Made by a program: the position numbers and the translations under genes. This document shows positions 16,489-24,341 of a stretch of 55,323 nt of DNA, piece after piece. This DNA comes from Paludibacteraceae bacterium. Its GTDB lineage: Bacteria > Bacteroidota > Bacteroidia > Bacteroidales > Paludibacteraceae. Positions within the stretch are counted from its first letter, which is position 1; each line of letters opens with the position of its first letter. The notes below the pieces were generated by a model, which saw only the letters and a list, made by a program, of their open reading frames with translations, did no database searches and was not told the DNA's origin. The stretch covers positions 1 to 55,323 of the forward strand of contig JAFZKQ010000106.1 in assembly GCA_017553575.1 (NCBI GenBank), written 5' to 3'.

Positions 16489-17112
16489 ATGAAAAATAGG
16501 ATGTTGTTGCTTTTCTTGCTTTTCTCTGCTGCTTGTACTACTCCAACTATACCCTCAAAAGAGAAAGGAGAGGAAGAAAAAGTGTTGGATTTTGTAGTCA
16601 AAGAATTTTATGACCAACACAAGAGAGAAATACTCTCGGAAGATCGCATGTGTGTTCTTTCAAGTCGAGGGGATGATTTTCATAGTTGTCATCTGTACAC
16701 TGTTTATATGGGACAAGAAAACTTTGTGCATTTGAAATATTATCGTAATTGGAAGGGGCGTCTTCCCTATAAAATTGACCAAAAGGATGATGTCTATTTT
16801 GTATATTTTGATAAAAATCGAGAGCCGATGCCTCTCAATGAGATTCCTAATGCTCTATTTTTAGAAGATCCATCTCCTCTCGTTAATAATGAAACGGAAT
16901 GGCAAGTGCTTATAGATTCCACGAATTCAAATTTTGCGGTTTTCGGTCAGGGAAAAATCGGTTTTTTTGAAGTAGACACAGCAAAAATATTTGGTTATAT
17001 GGTTTCAGACACCTCAAATTTCAAGTTGATTGACGATTTTCAGATATACAAATCAACGGAACTCCTATTTAAGGATGAGCTAATTCCCCCAAGCGATAAA
17101 CAAAATGAATAG
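16489..17112 (+). CDS. Putative lipoprotein of unknown function
   Basis: ATG 16489 gives 207 residues with a lipoprotein signal (MLLLFLLFSAAC, lipid on Cys). TTG 16471 is a weaker upstream option. The mature region starts with a polar linker (TTPTIPSKEKGEEEK), then a mixed alpha/beta domain with several aromatic strands. No known domain was recognised. It is next to, and in the same orientation as, two further secreted proteins, so a shared transcript is possible. Confidence 0.7.
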   Translation: MKNRMLLLFLLFSAACTTPTIPSKEKGEEEKVLDFVVKEFYDQHKREILSEDRMCVLSSRGDDFHSCHLYTVYMGQENFVHLKYYRNWKGRLPYKIDQKDDVYFVYFDKNREPMPLNEIPNALFLEDPSPLVNNETEWQVLIDSTNSNFAVFGQGKIGFFEVDTAKIFGYMVSDTSNFKLIDDFQIYKSTELLFKDELIPPSDKQNE

Positions 17113-17214
17113 CAGCTATAATATTTTCTGGTACTTTAACTTCTATCAGTATGACCATTTTTTTTGGGGAAAAAAGGAGAATCCGAAACATTCTTGTGGG
17201 AGGCCTAAATCATT

Positions 17215-17934
17215 ATGAAAGGAATTCGTTTAATAGTAATTATGCTAATGTGTATGCATTACACATTTTCCTTGGGTAAAAATATAAAAGACTTGTTGTC
17301 AGAGTCTCTTGTTTCTGTCTCAGTTGAAAGACATTGGGTCGGGATTGATGATTATAGTGTTTCTTTTCTTTTGCCTCAAGGTTTCTCGAAAACAAAGTCT
17401 CTGTATATCGTGAGCGATGCTTTTGCCGGGGATCGCTATGTATATATGGATGCTTTTTGTGTGTTAGAGAAAAAAAACATCAACGAATCATATGAATATA
17501 TGGATACTTTTTGTGTGTTAGAGAAAAAGGACATCAACGAATCATATTTTGCTGTTGCTAAATATGATTATGGAGAACATTATGTGGATTCTCTTTTTAA
17601 TGAGAGAGTAAAGGGAGAAAATGACATAATGCCTTTGCTGGGTCCTATCCATAATTGGTATCATTGTGGATATATAAATGGGGACCCTTATATCATGACA
17701 TTGTCTATAAATAGGTTTGTTCCATTTTCTACACCTTGCTACGATAAAGAAGATTTTCATATATGTTGCTACGATAAAACAGATTTTATGAGAGCCTTTT
17801 TTGTTTTTGATGTGTATACGAAAAGCGGTATTCTCTTTCATTTTTGTTATGATATGTTATGTTCCAGATACAATTTTCAATACGAAAAAATCATGGATAC
17901 ATTTAAATCAATAAGAATTGAAAAGATGGAATAA
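17215..17934 (+). CDS. Exported protein with two recent internal duplications (paralog of the 17987 product)
   Basis: The 239-residue product has a signal peptide (RLIVIMLMCMHYTFSLG). It then matches its downstream neighbour closely: (N/I)-x-KDLLSE(S/T)L, V-S-FLLPQGF, YIVSD, ESYFAVAKYDYGE, GYINGDPYIM, and a C-terminal FDVYTKSGI-x-x-x-FCYD ending FQYEKIMD-x-FKSI. It is longer only because of two insertions: an 18-codon tandem repeat (17443-17496 and 17497-17550), and a partial repeat of CYDK-x-DF (17737-17766 and 17767-17787). The domain is unknown to me; extracytoplasmic location is likely. It lies 52 nt upstream of its paralog on the same strand. Confidence 0.75.
   Translation: MKGIRLIVIMLMCMHYTFSLGKNIKDLLSESLVSVSVERHWVGIDDYSVSFLLPQGFSKTKSLYIVSDAFAGDRYVYMDAFCVLEKKNINESYEYMDTFCVLEKKDINESYFAVAKYDYGEHYVDSLFNERVKGENDIMPLLGPIHNWYHCGYINGDPYIMTLSINRFVPFSTPCYDKEDFHICCYDKTDFMRAFFVFDVYTKSGILFHFCYDMLCSRYNFQYEKIMDTFKSIRIEKME
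17443..17550 (+). repeat. 54-bp tandem duplication within the 17215 gene
   Basis: Two 18-codon units read YMD(A/T)FCVLEKK(N/D)INESY. They differ at only a few bases. The paralog at 17987 has a single corresponding unit, so the duplication is derived. Confidence 0.85.
17737..17787 (+). repeat. Partial 30-bp tandem duplication within the 17215 gene
   Basis: CYDKEDFHIC is followed by CYDKTDF; the DNA shares TGCTACGATAAA at both unit starts. The paralog lacks this segment. Confidence 0.7.
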
Positions 17935-17986
17935 GGGATTTACTCCATCAGTGTCAATGATAAAGCTAATATCTTAAGATTTCTTT

Positions 17987-18598
17987 ATGATTAAGTTTAG
18001 TTTAAGTGTGATTATAATAGTGTGCATACATTTCACATCTTCTTTTGCTGAAAATCTAAAGGATTTATTATCAGAGACTCTCGAACCTATTTCTGTTGAA
18101 AAACATAAGATTCAAGTGGGTAATTATAATGTCTCATTTCTATTGCCTCAAGGTTTTTTGAAACAAAGTTCCACATTTATTGTGAGTGATGAGTATAGTG
18201 GTGACAAGTATAAAGATGCATCATGTGTGTTTAAAAGGAAAGGGGAAGGAGAGACTTATTTTGCTGTCGCTAAATTTGATTATGGGGAATCTTATTTGGA
18301 TTCTCTTTTGAATGAGGCTATAGACAATGTAATGCCTTTGTTTGTCGACAGATGTTATACTTATTGGTATAATTGTGGGTATGTAGACGGATATCCTTAC
18401 GTTATGACATCAGAAACAACCCCTTTCTTATCCCAACAACGTTATGGATTCATGAAGGCCTCTTTCTCTTTTGACATATATACAAAAAGCGGTATTCTTA
18501 TTAGATTCTGTTATGATGCAATATGCTCCAGATTCAACTTTCAATACGAGAAGGTGATGGATGTCTTTAAGTCGATAAAGATTGAAGAAATAAAATAA
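17987..18598 (+). CDS. Exported protein, paralog of the 17215 product
   Basis: The 203-residue product has a signal peptide (MIKFSLSVIIIVCIHFTSSFA). The mature protein starts ENLKDLLSETLEPISVE and is the undisrupted form of the family: NVSFLLPQGF, ETYFAVAKFDYGES, GYVDGYPYVM, FDIYTKSGILIRFCYD, FQYEKVMDVFKSIKIEE. The conserved Cys and Tyr suggest a folded extracytoplasmic domain. No catalytic signature and no known family was recognised. It is the last small secreted gene of the island. Confidence 0.75.
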   Translation: MIKFSLSVIIIVCIHFTSSFAENLKDLLSETLEPISVEKHKIQVGNYNVSFLLPQGFLKQSSTFIVSDEYSGDKYKDASCVFKRKGEGETYFAVAKFDYGESYLDSLLNEAIDNVMPLFVDRCYTYWYNCGYVDGYPYVMTSETTPFLSQQRYGFMKASFSFDIYTKSGILIRFCYDAICSRFNFQYEKVMDVFKSIKIEEIK

Positions 18599-18690
18599 AG
18601 AATGTCCCCTTTGTCTAAGGGAATAATAACCAATGATTTCTTCGTGACACGAGCGATACCTATATGTGACACATACTTGCATCTCCCCAA

Positions 18691-18721
18691 TTGCAATCTT
18701 GACCCAATTTTGCTAACTTTG
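18691..18721 (+). promoter_or_regulatory. Probable promoter of the ATPase/PD-(D/E)XK gene
   Basis: TTGC (18691-18694), 19 nt, then TAACTTTG (18714-18721), a good -7 box. The leader to ATG 18743 would be only about 15 nt. Confidence 0.5.
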
Positions 18722-18742
18722 TGAAAATAAAAAGGGAAAGTT

Positions 18743-20332
18743 ATGGGTTTATATCTGAATCCGAATGCGGAAGCGTTCAAGCAAGGCAGAAAAACAAGAA
18801 TATACATCGACAAGTCTTTGGTGATTGACGAATTGAATAAGTTGGTCAGCACCCAAGAGAATTTTTTGTGTATGTCCCGCCCGCGTCGTTTCGGGAAAAG
18901 CATGCTGGGTAACCTTATTTCCGCCTATTACTCAAAAGGTTGCGACTCCCGTGAGGTTTTCAGTCAGATGAAAATTGGTCAGGTGCCCGAGTATGACAAG
19001 TACTTGAATAAATTCAACGTCATTAAGTTGGATTTGAATGAGTGGTATCAAAATGCATTGGTTGAGAATAGGCTCCATTCTTTGATTGGGGATATAAATA
19101 AAACTTTGCTGGGAGAATTTCAAAAGCAATTCTCAAATATCGAATTTGCAGAAGGCTCATCCCTTGCAAGTTGCATTCTGAATGTTTATGCTGAATGTGG
19201 TGAGAGATTTGTCATCATTATCGATGAATACGATGTGCTAATTCGCGAACGGGTGCCCAAATCCCTTTTTGATAATTATCTGGCATTTTTAAACAGCCTG
19301 TTCAAGGGAACCACCATCCGCCCTGCCATTGCCCTTGCTTACATCACGGGTATCATCCCTATCGTGCGTGACAAGATACAGAGTAAACTGAACGAGTTCA
19401 CTGAATATACCATGCTTCGTCCACGCCAATTCGCAGGTATGATCGGCTTCACGGAGGAGGAGGTGAAGGAGTTATGCGAGAAGTATGATGTGGACTACGA
19501 CGAGTGCCTCCGTTGGTATGACGGCTACAAGATGTCTGACACCATCAGAGTCTGCAACCCGCTCTCCATTGTTACTGCTGTCCTCGACCGTGACTTCGAC
19601 AGTTATTGGTCCGCCACAGGCTCTTTTGAGGTGCTTCGAGACTATATCCTAATGGATTTTGAGGGCATACGTGAGGATGTGATCAAGATGATTTCGGGAG
19701 AAAGCGTCCCTGTCAACGTGCTGAAATTCCAAAATACGTTGGAGAGCATCAATTCCAAAGACAATGTCTTCACTTATCTCATCCATCTGGGCTATTTGGC
19801 CTACAACCGGGCAGACAAGAGTTGCTACATCCCCAACGAGGAGGTGCGTATCGAATGGGTCAATTCCATCGAGGATTCCGCAGACTACAAGAGGGTCATG
19901 CAAATCGTCAACACCTCCAAGAAACTCCTCGACGATACGATCAACGGCAACGAAGAAGCCGTGGCAAAAGTCCTCGATGCTGCCCATTCTGAGGTGACTA
20001 GTCCGTTGACCTACAACGACGAGCATTGTTTCCAAAGCGCCATCTGTTTGGCCTATTTCTATGCCAACACGCGTTACACGTTGGTTAAGGAATTGCCGAC
20101 GGGCAAGGGCTATGCCGACTTGGTGCTGATCCCCTTCTTGCCGAACATTCCAGCTTTGGTCGTTGAGTTGAAACACAATAAGAGTTCGGAAAGTGCCTTA
20201 AATCAGATTAAAGAAAAGAACTATTGCCAAGCCCTCGAAGGCTACTACGACAACCTGCTTTTCGTAGGCATCAACTACGATGAAAAGACGAAGGCGCATT
20301 CTTGCAAGATTGAAAGGTTTGTGAAGGGGTGA
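18743..20332 (+). CDS. AAA-ATPase-like / PD-(D/E)XK nuclease superfamily protein
   Basis: The 529-residue protein belongs to the Bacteroidales-expanded AAA-ATPase_like (PF09820) plus PDDEXK_9 (PF08011) family. The P-loop-like motif is SRPRRFGKS (residues 45-53, K52), Walker B is FVIIIDEYDV, and a middle segment holds RPRQFAGMIGFTEEEV and CLRWYDGYK. The C-terminal nuclease-like core shows GYADLVLIPF then ALVVELKHNK, giving the D...E-x-K signature. Members occur in many near-identical genomic copies and are suspected to be mobile or defence-related, but their activity is not established to my knowledge. The second half is clearly GC-richer (a hand count of 19501-19560 gives 55%) than the island genes before it, so it may have arrived separately. 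Confidence 0.9.
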   Translation: MGLYLNPNAEAFKQGRKTRIYIDKSLVIDELNKLVSTQENFLCMSRPRRFGKSMLGNLISAYYSKGCDSREVFSQMKIGQVPEYDKYLNKFNVIKLDLNEWYQNALVENRLHSLIGDINKTLLGEFQKQFSNIEFAEGSSLASCILNVYAECGERFVIIIDEYDVLIRERVPKSLFDNYLAFLNSLFKGTTIRPAIALAYITGIIPIVRDKIQSKLNEFTEYTMLRPRQFAGMIGFTEEEVKELCEKYDVDYDECLRWYDGYKMSDTIRVCNPLSIVTAVLDRDFDSYWSATGSFEVLRDYILMDFEGIREDVIKMISGESVPVNVLKFQNTLESINSKDNVFTYLIHLGYLAYNRADKSCYIPNEEVRIEWVNSIEDSADYKRVMQIVNTSKKLLDDTINGNEEAVAKVLDAAHSEVTSPLTYNDEHCFQSAICLAYFYANTRYTLVKELPTGKGYADLVLIPFLPNIPALVVELKHNKSSESALNQIKEKNYCQALEGYYDNLLFVGINYDEKTKAHSCKIERFVKG

Positions 20333-20344
20333 TTGTATTTCCTT

Positions 20345-20380
20345 GTTGCCTACATAGGCGAAGCCATGCCTGCATGTGTC
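20345..20380 (+). repeat. Right copy of the diverged 36-nt repeat bordering the AT-rich island
   Basis: It is 29 of 36 identical to 12431-12466 in the same orientation and starts 12 nt after the stop codon of the ATPase/nuclease gene. Confidence 0.55.
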
Positions 20381-20432
20381 TGTACTAAAATGTAATCCAA
20401 AGGAAATCTCAGTGTTTACACAGAAAGAGTAG

Positions 20433-20762
20433 GGGATTCTGGAGAAGTTATGCGCCAAAAACAAAGAGAGTTGTTTTGAATTTATCCAAACTGGGAATCC
20501 CCAACAGTGTCGTGTCTATTCAAGCAGTTTTTACATCGCACTATCCACTGCCGATGAGACATCAAGAACTTTAGGATTCTCTCTTTACAACGATGATATT
20601 ATTTTGATAAATAAAGAGTTCTCACCGAATATTTTTTCTGCTAAGGGAGAAGATGCATATGTGGTTTTATTGAGCACTAGTGGTAAGGATTATACCGTAT
20701 GCGTGTTCGATTCTACATATCATTTTTGGGAATCAGAAAATGCAATAGTCGAGATAAGATGA
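20433..20762 (+). pseudogene. Start-less ORF remnant (109 codons)
   Basis: An open frame from just after a TAG (20430-20432) to TGA 20760-20762 has protein-like content (LCAKNKESCFEFIQTGN, YIALSTADETSRTLGFSLYN, DYTVCVFDSTYHFWESE), but no Met and no plausible GTG or TTG near its beginning. It looks like the 3' part of a gene that lost its 5' end. The rest of 20333-20859 holds the 36-nt repeat and nothing else that I can identify. Confidence 0.4.
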
Positions 20763-20859
20763 TTTTATTCTTACTTCATTCTATGATATGTTCTATCACT
20801 AACAAAGCAGAAACCGATGGCTCCTGAGATTGGAAAATGACAGGCTCCTCCTCTCTGCC

Positions 20860-21498
20860 TCACAATTCCGCCCATTCCGATGGGAAAATGTCGATGAAAT
20901 CGGATAAAGAGTGGTAGTGGCATACTTGAAAACCCATTCGGGCTGCTGTTGCTATATTGCGGGCGTTATCGTCGATGAAAAGGGAGTTTTCCGCTTTGGC
21001 TCCCGAATCCTGCAAGACTGCCTCAAAAATGGCTTTGTCGGGTTTGCTGAGGTGCAGTTCGTGGGACAAATAGCATTTGTCAAAACAATCTTCCAGCCCT
21101 AGGCCTGCTGTTGCGTCAAAGCTGTTTTTGCGCATGTAGTCAAAGTGAATCTCGTTGGTGTTGCTGAGCATGTAGACGGAGTGGTGAAGGCGCAGTTTCT
21201 TCAAAAGCCTCAATTTCCGTTCGTCTATCGTCCCTAACAAGGCGTTCCAGGCCTCGTCAATCGCCTTATCTTCGAGAGGCTTCCCCGCTTTGCGACAAAT
21301 CTCTTCGCGAAATTCGGCGGGCGTGATGCGTCCCTCTTCCAACGAGTAGAAGAGCCCAGCCTTGAAACTTTGTCCAACTTGCGAAGCGATGTCCATGACT
21401 CCCAACTGTTTAAAGGCATCCATGCATCGTTTCATCTCCAAATCTATCAGTACGACCCCCAAATCGCAAAAAATATTTTCGACCCTTTTCAAATCCAT
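20860..21498 (-). CDS. HAD family hydrolase (subfamily IA-like phosphatase)
   Basis: The 212-residue protein has the haloacid dehalogenase core. Motif I is FCDLGVVLIDL with nucleophile D12, motif II is MLSNTNE, the conserved Lys is in LSKPDKAIF, and motif IV is FIDDNARN. A helical cap lies between residues 20 and 95. Motif I is D-x-G, lacking the second Asp of DxD, as in the YihX-like branch (FDLGNV), where phosphatases act on sugar phosphates. The substrate here is unknown. It is convergent with the pseudogene on its left and divergent from the tRNA on its right. Confidence 0.88.
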   Translation of the reverse strand: MDLKRVENIFCDLGVVLIDLEMKRCMDAFKQLGVMDIASQVGQSFKAGLFYSLEEGRITPAEFREEICRKAGKPLEDKAIDEAWNALLGTIDERKLRLLKKLRLHHSVYMLSNTNEIHFDYMRKNSFDATAGLGLEDCFDKCYLSHELHLSKPDKAIFEAVLQDSGAKAENSLFIDDNARNIATAARMGFQVCHYHSLSDFIDIFPSEWAEL

Positions 21499-21523
21499 AT
21501 TTCACAAATTATCCAAAGAAAAT

Positions 21524-21553
21524 TTTGTTTTTAAGAAAAATGCAGTACCTTTG
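21524..21553 (+). promoter_or_regulatory. Promoter of the CAU tRNA gene
   Basis: TTTG (21524-21527), 18 nt, TACCTTTG (21546-21553) is a strong Bacteroidota-type promoter. The tRNA starts 45 nt downstream of the -7 box. Confidence 0.7.
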
Positions 21554-21597
21554 CATCCGAATTGCAAAGATACCCTTTAATTTCGGGATTTGCAATC

Positions 21598-21672
21598 GGG
21601 CCTATAGCTCAGCTGGTTAGTAGCACCTGACTCATAATCAGGGGGTCACAGGTTCAAGTCCTGTTGGGCCCA
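21598..21672 (+). tRNA. tRNA with CAU anticodon (Met, or Ile2 after lysidine modification)
   Basis: A complete cloverleaf can be folded: acceptor GGGCCTA/TGGGCCC, D arm GCTC with the 3' side TAGC, anticodon stem CCTGA/TCAGG with loop CTCATAA (CAT at 21633-21635), variable GGGTC, T arm ACAGG-TTCAAGT-CCTGT, discriminator A. CCA is not encoded (the sequence continues CAG). The D stem has only three good pairs and one extra base compared with the common GGTTAGAGC form. Whether this is elongator Met or the tilS-dependent Ile tRNA cannot be settled by eye. Confidence 0.92.
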
Positions 21673-21861
21673 CAGAAAGTCAATGAGAAATCGTTGGCTT
21701 TTTTTGTTGTGGAATGTTCTTGATGGCGAATCGGGTTGGGAGGAGAGAAAAAACTTCTGGCCTTTCCCTAAAAAAGAGCCTATTCATCCACAAAAATGGG
21801 GCTTCTGCCGAGACATAAAGCAAGCATTCGTTTCCCTAACAGAATAATTCAGGATTCACAC

Positions 21862-21892
21862 TTGGCAAGTAACCGAATTGTTTTTATTTTTG
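21862..21892 (+). promoter_or_regulatory. Promoter of the DUF6242 lipoprotein gene
   Basis: TTGG (21862-21865), 19 nt, TATTTTTG (21885-21892). The leader to ATG 21933 is about 33 nt, which argues against the GTG start at 21909. Confidence 0.6.
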
Positions 21893-21932
21893 CAATCAAT
21901 AACAGACAGTGAGTCTTTTACACATACACAAC

Positions 21933-23261
21933 ATGAGCCGTATGAACAAAAGAAATATTTGGACTTTGAGCTTAACTGCCATCCTCTTTGCGGGTGGATT
22001 CACCTCTTGCGACGACGATGACGACGACAGCAACAAATTGAACTACGACGATCCACGAATCAGGACGATGAGCATACCCGGTTTTTCCAATACGTTTATC
22101 GTGAACGATGTGGAGTCAATAATTTACAACTACGACTCACTCTCTTTTGGCTCAAACGTGAAGGCCATCCATCCGAATTTTAGTGGTTACCAAGTACAAA
22201 CCCCTATCTTTTACGATAGCGCGGGTACATGGAAGAGTTATCCTAGGGATACCACCTTCAAATTGGATTTCTCCAAAGGGATGAAGATCAGGTCAATGTC
22301 TTATGACAGTTCTTGCTATAAGGATTATAAGATAGATATCCGCATCCATCTTTTCGATGTGGAGGCTTTTGAGTGGAACGCTTGGGGCGATTCCTGCCAA
22401 TATGAGGTTGTGGGGAACAACGAGAAGGCAGTCTTCTCTGAGGGTGAGTATCACATCTTCTCCCAAACAGAAACGGGAACTACCCACCTTGTCTCCAAGG
22501 ATGGAAAGAAATGGTCTGCCCAGAAGGAGTTCAGCTACGAGGCGACGCCGGAGTGGGGAACACTCACTGCTTTCAACAAGAAATTATACGTTCTCATGGG
22601 CGATTCACTCTATGAGACCACGGGAAACAATGTTGCTTTCCAACCTAGCCAATTGCAATTGCCGAAAGGGTACGGGGCATTGAAGCCGCTGTTCGTCTTG
22701 GATAATAAGTTCTGGGCGTTGGCCAAAGAGGGAGAGAAGATGGCTCTCTGCTACGCTTCTGTTGGCGACTCAGCCTTTACTGCGGGAGATGTGATTAAAG
22801 AGTCGATCTCTTTTGAGGATTTGACAGCCATTGTCTCTTCGTCGGGAAGCACGGATTTGGGCTATATTTTCACTCGGGGGAAAGAGGGCGATTGCGTCAT
22901 CTTGTCTGTGGACAAGTCAGGCTCGCTCATCCGACCAACCCAAGGAAAGACTTTTGCTTATCGTGAGGGTATGACCATCTTCAACTACGAGAAACTTCTT
23001 TGTGTGATGGGTGGTATAAACGCGGACGGTTCTTATTCAAATGAGGTCTTTTCATCGACAGATTCGGGAATCTCGTGGACTAAAAACACGCATAGGGTGT
23101 TGCCTGGAAACGGAAAGTTCAGCCATGCCGGCGTTTTTGCGGATAGCAATAGCAATTCCATCCTCCTTCTCGGAGGAAACCATGGAAAGGGTTCCAACAT
23201 CGCATGGAAGGGTATCTTGAAGCAATTCATCATGGACGACCTCATTTTCGGGAAGAACTAA
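21933..23261 (+). CDS. DUF6242-type lipoprotein
   Basis: The product has a lipoprotein signal (TLSLTAILFAGGFTSC) followed by an acidic run of Asp typical of surface-exposed Bacteroidota lipoproteins. The first domain (about 30-130) holds a DPRIRTMSIPGFSNTF segment. The rest looks like a kelch/beta-propeller set of repeats (HLVSKDGKKWS, KLYVLMGDSLYET, KLLCVMGGINADGSYSNEVFSSTDSGISW). This matches the DUF6242 family, of unknown function. I use ATG 21933; ATG 21942 (MNKRNIW) is equally possible. It lies 57 nt upstream of a sugar kinase gene, but a functional link is not shown. Confidence 0.8.
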   Translation: MSRMNKRNIWTLSLTAILFAGGFTSCDDDDDDSNKLNYDDPRIRTMSIPGFSNTFIVNDVESIIYNYDSLSFGSNVKAIHPNFSGYQVQTPIFYDSAGTWKSYPRDTTFKLDFSKGMKIRSMSYDSSCYKDYKIDIRIHLFDVEAFEWNAWGDSCQYEVVGNNEKAVFSEGEYHIFSQTETGTTHLVSKDGKKWSAQKEFSYEATPEWGTLTAFNKKLYVLMGDSLYETTGNNVAFQPSQLQLPKGYGALKPLFVLDNKFWALAKEGEKMALCYASVGDSAFTAGDVIKESISFEDLTAIVSSSGSTDLGYIFTRGKEGDCVILSVDKSGSLIRPTQGKTFAYREGMTIFNYEKLLCVMGGINADGSYSNEVFSSTDSGISWTKNTHRVLPGNGKFSHAGVFADSNSNSILLLGGNHGKGSNIAWKGILKQFIMDDLIFGKN

Positions 23262-23317
23262 CTTGAGCGGTTTATTGATTTTACAGAAGGACTAACTCGA
23301 ATTTTAAGAAATTATAT

Positions 23318-24277
23318 ATGAGAAAAATCATAGGCATCGGAGAGACAGTCTTCGACATCATCTTCAAGAACGAGCAGCCTATTAGCGGTAGGCCGGGTGG
23401 CTCGGTTTACAATGCCCTCATTTCATTGGGAAGAATCGGTCTGGAACCTATTTTCATCAGTGAAATCGGCGCTGACAGAATAGGCGACGTAATCAAGGAT
23501 TACCTGAAGGAGAACCACATAAACACGGAATATATCCGTTCTTGTGGAGGGAAAAGTCCTTTGGCCCTCGCCTTCTTGGACGAGAAGCAGAATGCGGATT
23601 ATCTCTTCTATAAAGACTACTCTTCCGACAGGTTGGATTTCGTTACCCCAATCATAGATGAGGATGACATTATCGTCATCGGCTCCTATTATGCGATTAA
23701 TCCTATCTTGAGGGAGAAAATCACCGATTTGCTCGAATTTGCAAAGGATAGGAAGGCCATCATTTATTACGACGTGAATTATCGTAAGTCGCACGCCCAT
23801 GAATCGGGTTTCTTGATGCCTAATATCTTGGAGAATTTTGAGTATGCCGACATCATCAAAGGCTCGGATGAGGATTTTGTGAATATCTTCGATCAGGAGG
23901 GGGCCGAATTGGTCTACAAGGAGCATGTCGAGTTCTATTGCAAGAACTTCCTCTATACGCAAGGTGCGGACGGCCTTACGGCGTTCAGCGCAGGCAGGAA
24001 GAAAAAGTATGCGGCCAACAAGATTACGCCCGTCAGCACCGTCGGAGCAGGCGACAACTTCAACGCCGGCATCATCTACGGATTGTGCAAATACGACATC
24101 CGTCGAGAGGATCTTTGCAACGGAACGATTCCTAACGAGACGTGGGATAAAATCATCCAATGCGCCATTGACTTCTCCGCTTTCGCTTGTACCACATTGG
24201 AAAATTACATTTCCAAGGAGTTTGCGCAAGAATACAACAAAAAGATTGACGCTGAATTAGAAGCAGAACAAAAATAA
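23318..24277 (+). CDS. PfkB family carbohydrate kinase
   Basis: The 319-residue ribokinase-fold protein phosphorylates a sugar or nucleoside with ATP. The N-terminal PfkB signature is GRPGGSVYNALISLGRIG. The C-terminal signature STVGAGDNFNAGIIYG has the catalytic base Asp (D246) and the anion hole GAGD. The substrate lid region includes ADYLFYKDYSSDRLDF. It resembles the fructokinase branch, but the specificity cannot be assigned. Start ATG 23318 precedes the typical opening KIIGIGETVFDIIF. It is followed by a small hairpin at 24281-24300. Confidence 0.92.
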   Translation: MRKIIGIGETVFDIIFKNEQPISGRPGGSVYNALISLGRIGLEPIFISEIGADRIGDVIKDYLKENHINTEYIRSCGGKSPLALAFLDEKQNADYLFYKDYSSDRLDFVTPIIDEDDIIVIGSYYAINPILREKITDLLEFAKDRKAIIYYDVNYRKSHAHESGFLMPNILENFEYADIIKGSDEDFVNIFDQEGAELVYKEHVEFYCKNFLYTQGADGLTAFSAGRKKKYAANKITPVSTVGAGDNFNAGIIYGLCKYDIRREDLCNGTIPNETWDKIIQCAIDFSAFACTTLENYISKEFAQEYNKKIDAELEAEQK

Positions 24278-24280
24278 GGG

Positions 24281-24300
24281 AAGGGAGGTTTACCTCCCTT
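24281..24300 (+). terminator. Hairpin after the PfkB kinase gene
   Basis: AAGGGAGG-TTTA-CCTCCCTT is a perfect 8-bp stem 4 nt after the stop codon, followed by a weak pyrimidine tract (TCTCGCC). It could be a terminator or an attenuating hairpin. Confidence 0.5.
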
Positions 24301-24341
24301 TCTCGCCTTAAATCAATTAATATCGATAAATCAGACCAAAA

